This document shows positions 1 through 6,210 of a stretch of DNA of 35,963 bases, one piece after another; position 1 is the stretch's first letter, and each line of letters opens with the position of its first letter. Source of the stretch: Bacillota bacterium (lineage in GTDB: Bacteria > Bacillota > Clostridia > UBA1381); assembly GCA_029007725.1 (NCBI GenBank), contig JAQXIJ010000029.1, forward strand, positions 1 to 35,963, given 5' to 3'. The notes beneath the pieces were generated by a model. That model was given only the letters and a program-made list of their open reading frames with translations, was not told the origin of the DNA and made no database searches. The position numbers and the translations under genes are program-made.

Positions 1-16
1 CCTCAAAAGATAAGAA

Positions 17-132
17 TCCGGTGATAATAGCAAGGAGGATCCACCCGTTCCCATACCGAACACGGAAGTTAAGCTCCTTTACGTCGATGATACTTGGCGG
101 GAGACTGCCCGGGAAAGTAGATAATTGCCGGA
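17..132 (+). rRNA. rrf: 5S ribosomal RNA
   Basis: About 116 nt with the conserved 5S core: CCGTTCCCATACCGAACACG near 48-65, GGAAGTTAAG after it, and the GACTGCCCGGG segment near 102-112. The ends TCCGG (17-21) and CCGGA (128-132) close the terminal stem. Its position at the window edge implies that 16S and 23S lie upstream, outside the window. It is followed by a hairpin and tRNA genes on the same strand, so this is the distal end of an rRNA operon. Ends are accurate to a few bases. Confidence 0.95.
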
Positions 133-149
133 ACCGGAGAAATCTGGAA

Positions 150-185
150 CCATTATCCTAATTCCCAATCGAATTAGGATAATGG
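150..185 (+). terminator. Perfect hairpin after 5S rRNA (processing site or weak terminator)
   Basis: A 14-bp perfect stem (150-163 with 172-185) with an 8-nt loop lies between 5S and tRNA-Glu. There is no T-run after the stem, and the tRNA starts 8 nt later. It may therefore serve RNA processing of the rRNA-tRNA transcript rather than termination. Confidence 0.5.
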
Positions 186-192
186 CAGTTAT

Positions 193-267
193 GGCCCGTT
201 GGTCAAGCGGTTAAGACACCGCCCTTTCACGGCGGTATCGCGAGTTCGATTCTCGCACGGGTCACCA
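193..267 (+). tRNA. tRNA-Glu (anticodon TTC)
   Basis: Full cloverleaf: acceptor GGCCCGT pairs with ACGGGTC, the anticodon loop CTTTCAC carries TTC, and the T-loop is TTCGATT. The 3' CCA (265-267) is encoded. It lies 60 nt after 5S rRNA and is probably cotranscribed with it. Confidence 0.96.
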
Positions 268-271
268 TAGC

Positions 272-302
272 CTAAAAAGCCTTTCCAAGAAAGGCTTTTT
301 AG
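272..302 (+). terminator. Perfect hairpin after tRNA-Glu
   Basis: A 14-bp perfect inverted repeat (272-285 with 289-302) with a 3-nt loop. The T-run (296-300) is inside the distal arm. The arms also contain an A-run, so it could work in both directions. The next tRNA starts 8 nt later with no visible promoter, so readthrough must occur or the hairpin is a processing signal. Confidence 0.6.
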
Positions 303-309
303 TGGATAT

Positions 310-386
310 GGGCCATTAGCTCAGTTGGTTAGAGCATCCGGCTCATAACCGGACGGTCCAAGGTTCGAGTCCTTGATGGCCCACCA
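310..386 (+). tRNA. tRNA with CAT anticodon (elongator Met or Ile2)
   Basis: Cloverleaf with acceptor GGGCCAT/ATGGCCC, anticodon CAT at 344-346 in loop CTCATAA, and encoded CCA. The anticodon stem lacks the three consecutive G-C pairs of initiator tRNA, so it is not fMet. CAT can be elongator Met or the TilS-modified Ile2. The CTCATAA loop resembles Bacillus Ile2, but the sequence alone does not settle identity. Confidence 0.92.
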
Positions 387-387
387 G

Positions 388-425
388 AAAAGGACTTTGT
401 GTTATATGCAAAGTCCTTTTTCTTT
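388..425 (+). terminator. Intrinsic terminator after CAT-anticodon tRNA
   Basis: A 12-bp stem, AAAAGGACTTTG (388-399) with CAAAGTCCTTTT (409-420), a 9-nt loop, and a T-rich tail (417-424). It should end the 5S-tRNA transcript; the next tRNA has its own promoter. Confidence 0.8.
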
Positions 426-437
426 ATTACATATTTA

Positions 438-465
438 TTGAATTTTTTAGAATATTGAATAAAAT
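438..465 (+). promoter_or_regulatory. SigA-type promoter for tRNA-Ala
   Basis: TTGAAT (438-443) and TAAAAT (460-465) separated by 16 bp, about 20 bp before the tRNA-Ala gene and just after a terminator. Spacing and position support an independent tRNA-Ala transcript. Confidence 0.55.
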
Positions 466-485
466 AAATATTATCTAATTTTTAT

Positions 486-561
486 GGGGGTATAGCTCAG
501 TTGGGAGAGCGGTTGCTTCGCATGTAACAGGCCTGGGGTTCGACTCCCCATATCTCCACCA
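486..561 (+). tRNA. tRNA-Ala (anticodon CGC)
   Basis: Cloverleaf with acceptor GGGGGTA/TATCTCC (two G-T pairs), anticodon stem GTTGC/GTAAC with loop TTCGCAT (anticodon CGC), T arm TGGGG/CCCCA and encoded CCA. It reads GCG, a minor alanine isoacceptor. An integrase relic lies only about 60 bp downstream and converges on it, so this tRNA is the likely integration target of the decayed island. Confidence 0.93.
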
Positions 562-603
562 AATACCATAAAAACCGCATAGATATGCGGTTTTTATGGT
601 ATT
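562..603 (+). terminator. 20-bp perfect hairpin, probably bidirectional terminator
   Basis: Perfect 20-bp inverted repeat (562-581 with 584-603) containing an A-run in one arm and TTTTT (591-595) in the other. It ends tRNA-Ala on the plus strand and could also stop the convergent minus-strand integrase relic. Confidence 0.7.
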
Positions 604-624
604 AATTTATTTTATACACGTTTT

Positions 625-841
625 TTATACGATTTTATTCAAAACATTTACGGCGCGTTCTTCTTCACGGGGGTACAAATGCGAATAGGTGTTCCACGTT
701 ATTTCTATATTTGTATGTCCCAAACGCCGTGCTATTTCCTGTATGTTAATTCCTTCATTTGCAAGAAGTGATGCATAGGAATGGCGCAATGTGCGGATTT
801 TGATGTTGGTTAGGGGTACAGCAATATATATAATCTCGGAA
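625..841 (-). pseudogene. Tyrosine recombinase (integrase) C-terminal remnant
   Basis: About 70 codons resembling the end of the phage/ICE integrase catalytic domain: RTLRHSYASLL, LGHTNIEITW and the nucleophile-tyrosine region NTYSHLYP. The N-terminal arm-binding and core-binding domains are absent, and upstream sequence switches into the 3' end of an AraC gene in another frame. In the usual H-x-L-R-H motif the first His is Arg here. A full enzyme is roughly 350-400 aa, so this cannot be functional. Its place beside the 3' end of tRNA-Ala is typical of integrases that insert into tRNA genes. Confidence 0.8.
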
Positions 842-847
842 AATATT

Positions 848-1641
848 TTAGATGGACGGGGATTTTTTGTTAAACATTCGATAGTCTTTCGGTGTAACAT
901 CTGTGTTCTTTTTAAATTCGCGGCTAAAAAAGCTCATATCGGAATATCCTGATTGAAGAGCCGCATCGGTTACTGAATACATACCGGACGAAAGTAACTC
1001 TTTTGCATGTGATAGTTTCAGTTCATTAATATATTTTACGGGTGAAGTGCCATAATAAGTTCTAAAAATTTTTCTAAAATATTCTGGCGTTATTCCGCAC
1101 ATAGCAGACAAATCTTCAATACTTATATGCTGTTTGTATATTCCCGATGAATGTACTCAATCCCCGGTTTAATTATCTCTAATTTATCATTTGAAATATA
1201 TTCTGAAAAATATTCTTGCTGCATTGTATAAATAATCTGATACAACTCTGCCTTGCATTTCATAACATATCCTTTGTTCTTCTGATCCCAAATACTTTTG
1301 GAAGTTTTAAAGTGTTGTAAACAAGAAACTTCGTTTTTAATTTTAAATGAAAAGGGTGCAAAGTTTTTTTCTTCCGAAATATCAAAGTTAATCGCATAGC
1401 AATCACCCTCAATTTCAGATAAAACCTCATAGCTTGAATGTTTTGGAATATATATTATTTCCTTTGGCCTTACTGTTATTTTTGTGTCGTCATCAAAAAT
1501 ATATATTTTAATGCCGCTTATATGTAACGCAAGCCCATGCCCTGACCTGTTTCTATGTATTCTTACTCCCATACCTTTGCCCACATAACAGGCAAGCAAA
1601 ATTTTATCTATGTTAAAATCATAGCTCATAAAATCATTCAT
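848..1641 (-). pseudogene. AraC-family transcriptional regulator, frameshifted
   Basis: Two adjacent minus-strand frames make one AraC protein of about 264 aa. The first (1641 to about 1123) holds the cupin-like ligand domain and the start of the HTH region, ending IEYIHREYTNSI. The second (about 1120-848) continues with SIEDLSAMCGITPEYFRKIF and the second helix-turn-helix, ending at 848. Removing one TA from the ATATA run at about 1123-1128 restores a continuous frame reading NSI-SIEDLSAM. The start at 1641 has AGGAGG about 10 nt upstream. It is divergent from the glycyl radical enzyme gene, which it presumably activated. It could be a recent pseudogene, phase variation at a short TA repeat, or a sequencing error. 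Confidence 0.85.
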
Positions 1642-1677
1642 CGCTTTAATGCCTCCTAGTTCATATTATAAACTTTT

Positions 1678-1709
1678 GTTTTGAAATGATCAAGTAGTTT
1701 TGAAATGAT
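1678..1709 (+). promoter_or_regulatory. Tandem direct repeats, candidate AraC-type operator
   Basis: Two identical 13-bp copies of GTTTTGAAATGAT (1678-1690 and 1697-1709) lie 19 bp apart start to start, about two helical turns. The second copy ends 2 bp before the -35 box at 1712. AraC activators commonly bind two direct half-sites overlapping or abutting -35, and the divergent gene is an AraC regulator. Confidence 0.65.
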
Positions 1710-1711
1710 TC

Positions 1712-1740
1712 TTGACTCTAAAGTAGAAATAACTTAAAAT
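1712..1740 (+). promoter_or_regulatory. SigA-type promoter of the glycyl radical enzyme gene
   Basis: TTGACT (1712-1717), a 17-bp spacer, and TAAAAT (1735-1740). The start codon at 1780 follows about 40 bp downstream. The direct repeats sit immediately upstream. Confidence 0.7.
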
Positions 1741-1779
1741 AATATATACAAACAAAACTTATATATGGAGATTTTTGAT

Positions 1780-4000
1780 ATGTTTAAGACATTTGATAAG
1801 GACAGATATTTCATAGAAAGAAAATATCATAATTCTGATAAGAAGTTTAATCCTTATGAGAGAATGAAGTATCACGGGGTAGGGTACGACGAAAAAAGCG
1901 GACTTGATGATGAAGAAATTTTAAACGGACTCCACAAGCTGTATCCTCAAATCAAGAATTTGCCTCATCCAATTGCAAAAGCAAAAGCTATAAAATATGT
2001 TCTTGAAAATGAAAGACTTTATATAAATTGCCACGATTATTTTGTTGGAATGTATTCGCTTAACAGGCTTACTGACGAAGTGATATTTAATAAATGGAAT
2101 GATGGTGTTTACCATAACAAAAAAATACCGGAGCTTGTTAAGCTTGGAAATGACTTTAACAGTTCTGGCGCTGTAGATATATGGCCCGATTATGATCATG
2201 TTGTGCCTGATTGGGAATCGCTTATGAGACTGGGCTTCAAAGGAATTAAAGAGCGTGCAAAACACTATAAGGAGCAGCGTAGGCAAAGCGGAACTCTTAC
2301 AGAAGAACAGCAAGCCTATTTTGAAGGAATTGAAATAGAATACAGCGCGATAATTGATGTTATAGATAGAATGTATGAGCTTGCTCTTACAAAAAAACAC
2401 GCAAAGGCAGATAAAATTGCCGCCTGCCTGCAGCACCTTCGCGATGGTGCGCCTACAAATATATATGAGGCAATGCAGCTTATTTATATTTATTTTATAA
2501 TATCCGAAAGCATAGATCATTATCAAGTGCGGTCACTTGGAAATGGTTTAGACAACACGCTTTATTGTTTTTATAAGCATGATTTGGAAAACGGAATTTA
2601 CACAAGAGCCGATATAAAGGAATATATTGCATATTTTCTTATGCGGTGGTCTGCGATAGGTAATTATTGGGGACAGCCGTTGTATCTGGGCGGCAGTAAA
2701 ATTGACGGCAGCACAAAAATAAATGATTTGTCCTATGATATAATAGAGGTTTATGACGAGCTTTGAATTTACAACCCTAAGATACAAATAAAATACAACA
2801 AAAATATTCCGCTTGATTTTCTGAATAAAATATTAGATATGATAAGGCGAGGACAAAACTGCTTTGTATTTTGCTGCGAACCGGGAATGATGAAGGCAGT
2901 TATGAGCTACGGCGCAACATATGAGGAAGCTCTTAATATGGATATACGCGGATGTTACGAAACCGGGGTAAAAGCCAATGAGGTATCTACAGCTACGGGA
3001 TAGATTAATGCGGCTAAGGCTGTAGAATACGTTTTTTCAAACGGTTATGATAATCGGTATGGCAAACAGATAGGTATTAAAACAGGAGAAATCGGAAGCT
3101 TTGAAACATTCGAGGATTTTTACAGAGCAGTCTTGCTGCAGTGGGAATATCTTATAGAAAAGTCTATTGAGATAGGAAATGATTATGATAGACATCTGGG
3201 ATATGTCAATCCGTCATCTATGTACAGTGCCACAATTGAAACAAGTCTTAAAAATGCATTTGACGGTTATGCAGGCGACGTAAAATTTAATAACAGTGCT
3301 ATGCTTAACTGCGCTTTTGCAAGCCTTGTTGATTCGGTAATGGCAGTAAAAAAATTTGTATATGACAGAAAAGAGATAACTCTCAGCGAACTGAAATCTG
3401 CACTTGACAGAAATTGGGTCGGATATGAGATGTTAATGGCAAAAATGCAAAGCTGTCCTTATAAATACGGCAACGGTGAACCTGAAACAGATATGTATGC
3501 AGAAATGCTGGCAAGATATTTTGCGAATAAGGTAAATAACAGACCGAACGGGAGAGGCGGTGTATATAAGGCAATTATGCATTCTGCCATGGAGTTTGTA
3601 TGGCAGGGTGAAAAAACTCTTGCCACACCTGACGGAAGAAAAGCAGGAAAGGAATTGTCAAAGAATGCTTCCCCGGTACCGGGAATGGACAGAAACGGTG
3701 TTACGGCATTAATAAATTCAGCCGTAAAGCTAAATCCATCTTTGTATACTGAAAGCTTCTGCATTGATATTATGCTTCACCCGTCAGCGGTAGAGGGCAG
3801 TGACGGCTTAGCGGCCATGAAAGCTTTACTTGACACGTATATGGAAAAAGGCGGCATGAGTATGCAGATAAATGTATTTAATTCGCAGGTTTTAAAGGAT
3901 GCGCAGAAAAACCCCGATAAATATAAAAATTTGCAGGTTCGTGTGTGCGGCTGGAATGTGCTTTGGAATAATTTAAGCCGGGCCGAGCAGGACGAAGGGT
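1780..4000 (+). pseudogene. Glycyl radical enzyme (PFL-like), decayed
   Basis: A single reading frame from 1780 to about 3996 (some 740 codons) matches the pyruvate-formate-lyase-like glycyl radical enzyme family, but carries in-frame TGA at 2764 and TAG at 3001. The catalytic loop reads GCYETG (Cys codon 2953-2955, Glu codon 2959-2961), keeping the Cys-x-Glu of dehydratase/lyase-type members. The glycyl radical loop reads RVCGWN (Gly 3949-3951). The last dozen or so codons of the usual C-terminal tail are missing because the frame runs into the activase gene. The ATG at 1780 is preferred over 1765 because GGAG lies 9 nt before it. Substrate is not identifiable by eye. With two stops and a lost tail the product cannot be a working enzyme. 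Confidence 0.85.
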
Positions 4001-4808
4001 TGTCCGTTAAAATGTGTGTGGTGTCATAATCCTGAGGGCATTGCTTATGAGTCGCAGCTTGCATATTTTAAAAATAAATGTACATCATGCGGAGAATGTG
4101 TGAATGTATGCCATCAACATGTACATGTTCTAAAAAACGGGTTACACATCTTTGAACGGGAAAAATGTACATTATGCGGAAAATGTGCAAGCAAAGGCTT
4201 ATACGAGGCATTGACAATATACGGAAAAGATATTACTGTTGATGAGATTATGCCGATTCTTTTAGAAGATAAGGATTTTTATAAAACATCAGGAGGTGGC
4301 GTAACGTTGTCTGGCGGAGAATGCCTTTCTCAAGCAGATTTCTGCAAGGAACTTTTAAAGAAACTAAAAAAAGAAAATATACATACTGCGGTAGACACGT
4401 GCGGCTTTGTTTCTAAAGAAGCAATCAGTAAAGTCATTCCGTATACGGATATATTTTTGTATGATATCAAGGCGATTGACGAAGATGTTCATACGGTGCA
4501 CAGGACATAAAAATAAGCCTATATTAGATAATTTAAAATATATAGCCTCATGCGGAAAAAGCATTGAAATCAGAATCCCTTATGTGCCGCTGTTTAATGA
4601 TAATCAAATTGAAAAAATTGTTGCTTTTTTAAGTAAAATAAAAACCATAACTAAAATACGGCTGTTGCCCTATCATAATTATGCCCGATCAAAATATAAC
4701 TCTCTTGATATGGTAAATACTTTGCCTCAAGATCTGCCCAATAAAGACGCGCTTCAAAAAGCAGAGGATTTACTTAAAAACATTAAAGTATTACATGAAG
4801 GTATATAA
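3992..4808 (+). pseudogene. Glycyl radical enzyme activating enzyme, 5'-truncated and frameshifted
   Basis: Reading from about 3995 gives KGCPLKCVWCHNPEG, the radical-SAM CxxxCxxC motif of GRE activases, followed by a ferredoxin-like insert (CTSCGECVNVC, then CTLCGKCASKGL with its last cysteine missing) and SGGGVTLSGGECL. The first ~25-30 residues, including the start codon, are absent because the sequence upstream is the GRE C-terminus in another frame. A second frameshift near 4485-4500 moves the frame from DIKAIDEDVH to RCTGHKNKPIL, which continues to the stop at 4806-4808. In its intact state it would have used SAM to install the glycyl radical on the adjacent enzyme. Confidence 0.85.
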
Positions 4809-5029
4809 GTATAATATGCTTGTCCTAACAAAGGAACTGATGTTTTATGGAAAAACAGAAGAATTTTGGAAATGATGTGATTTTACAGCAATGAGATAAA
4901 AGGTTTAGTATTAGCTTACTATGCGAATGTATAAAATCATGGGCTTGTATTGATTTCACTACGGAAAGCATGGCCATAGGAGAAGGAAAGTAATTGCGAT
5001 TATTGACGTTTTAGCGGCTAGGCGGCTGT

Positions 5030-5640
5030 TATGAGTCATAAGAAGCCACGATAGCAAGATACGACATTATGTATTGGAGCCAGACTGCCCGGAAAATATG
5101 GATAAGCTAAAACACATAGAAGCAGTTAAAAAGATGAACGGTATGGATGACAGCACAGTATCAAGCGGCAGTTTTTTTGACAAAAACTACAGAACTTAAA
5201 TATAACTATAATACGGGTAAGGGTGAAATAGACGTTACTCTTTCGATTAAACCGGAGATTAATATAATATCTGATCCTTGGGCATCAAACATACGCCGAC
5301 TCAGCTCCGTAAAATCCGAAAAAGCCAGGATACGATTTTGCCGGCTGATATAGGGATAAATCATTGACAGAAAAATTCAACTTTTCAAGTAATGTTGTAA
5401 AAAGCATGACGATCTATGCAAAGCGGACAGAACGTGATAATTCTAAACAAAGTATTGTAATGACAATAGGTAAAAATGAAGTGCTGTTGTTCGGAAAGAA
5501 CATCAGCGTTGACGCCGCACCGATTATACCAAACGACCGCAAAATGATCCCGATACGGATTGTTGCCGAAAATCTTGGATCTAATGTCGAATGGAAGGAA
5601 GAAGGGCAGCAGATTGTAGTTACAAAAAAAATAAATATAT
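5030..5640 (+). pseudogene. Remnant of a copper-amine-oxidase-like (stalk) domain protein
   Basis: From 5364 one frame carries VMTIGKNEVLLFGKNI, then IIPNDRKMIPIRIVAENLGS and VEWKEEGQQIVV. This is the pattern of the copper amine oxidase N-terminal-like domain found in many clostridial cell-surface proteins. Preceding coding-like segments (5030-5201 and 5147-5350) are in other frames and lack a start or signal peptide, so the gene is broken by frameshifts. The frame then runs through a terminator at 5655-5690, so the original stop is probably lost. Function of the domain is uncertain. The stretch 4809-5029 before it shows only short broken frames I do not recognise. Confidence 0.55.
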
Positions 5641-5654
5641 GTATTGACCCGATA

Positions 5655-5693
5655 AAACTCCTGTGGTTAAAGCAACTGCCGCGGGAGTTTTTT
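5655..5693 (+). terminator. Intrinsic terminator at the island's right edge
   Basis: A 12-bp stem with two wobble pairs (AAACTCCTGTGG 5655-5666 with CCGCGGGAGTTT 5679-5690), a 12-nt loop and T6 (5688-5693). It separates the decayed region from rsfS-leuS. Confidence 0.75.
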
Positions 5694-5786
5694 GGCTGAA
5701 TAAGATTTTTCCAAGTTTTGTATAATTCGGGAAATTTTACAGTAAAATAACAAAAATCTGAACAAAAATGACGGCAGTGTATGGAC

Positions 5787-5815
5787 TTTTTTCAAGAAAT
5801 GTAGTATTATATAAT
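5787..5815 (+). promoter_or_regulatory. Possible promoter of rsfS-leuS
   Basis: A perfect TATAAT (5810-5815) lies 37 bp before the rsfS start codon, with a poor TTTTTT -35 at 17-bp spacing. The upstream terminator makes a promoter necessary here. Confidence 0.4.
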
Positions 5816-5851
5816 TTGGATTATTATATTGATACAGGAAGGATTGTGCAT

Positions 5852-6193
5852 ATGGACAGACTTAAAGTGATTGTTAAAGCGCTCGACGACAAAAGAGCGG
5901 AAAATATTGATGTCCTTAATATTTCCGAACTGACCTCGCTGAGCGATTATTTCGTTATCTGCTCATGCAACTCCAACGTTCAGGTCCGAGCTTGCATTGA
6001 TGAGGTCGAAGAAAAAATGAAGGAAAACGGCTTTGAGCCGATTCATAAAGAGGGTTACCGCGGCGGAAACTGGGTAGTTCTCGATTTTGATGACATAATT
6101 GTGCACGTTATGGACAAGGAAACACGCGAATTTTATGCGCTTGAGCGCTTGTGGGACGATGCGCCTCGGATCGAAATTGATATAGAAGACTGA
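5852..6193 (+). CDS. rsfS: Ribosome silencing factor RsfS (Iojap/YbeB)
   Basis: A 113-residue protein of the RsfS/Iojap/YbeB family, which binds ribosomal protein L14 on the large subunit and blocks subunit joining when nutrients are scarce. Typical motifs are visible: LTSLSDYFVICS near residues 29-40, a stretch ending GNWVVLDFDDIIVHVM, and the C-terminal REFYALERLW. Length matches the family (about 110-120 aa). The ATG at 5852 is chosen because GGAAGG lies 8 nt upstream and it matches the family N-terminus; the frame is open further upstream but without support. leuS follows 17 bp later, a common Clostridia arrangement. The nadD-yqeK genes often found just before rsfS are absent; decayed DNA is there instead. 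Confidence 0.93.
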   Translation: MDRLKVIVKALDDKRAENIDVLNISELTSLSDYFVICSCNSNVQVRACIDEVEEKMKENGFEPIHKEGYRGGNWVVLDFDDIIVHVMDKETREFYALERLWDDAPRIEIDIED

Positions 6194-6210
6194 TGCAAGG
6201 AGAAAAATAG

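Noticed and set aside
1921-2526. Long minus-strand open frame (201 codons) opposite the GRE gene.
   Set aside because: Antisense to a sequence with clear GRE homology; composition is typical of a shadow frame.
2764-3003. Selenocysteine or pyrrolysine recoding of the TGA and TAG codons in the GRE.
   Set aside because: Positions are outside the catalytic motifs, and the same operon has a deletion and frameshifts, so ordinary pseudogene decay explains it better.
5070-5110. Short similarity to the 5S rRNA 3' half (AGACTGCCCGG plus scattered flanking matches), suggesting a 5S pseudogene.
   Set aside because: Only 11 contiguous bases match, the rest of 5S is not recognisable, and the stretch reads as an open coding-like frame (EPDCPENMDKLKHIEAVKKM).
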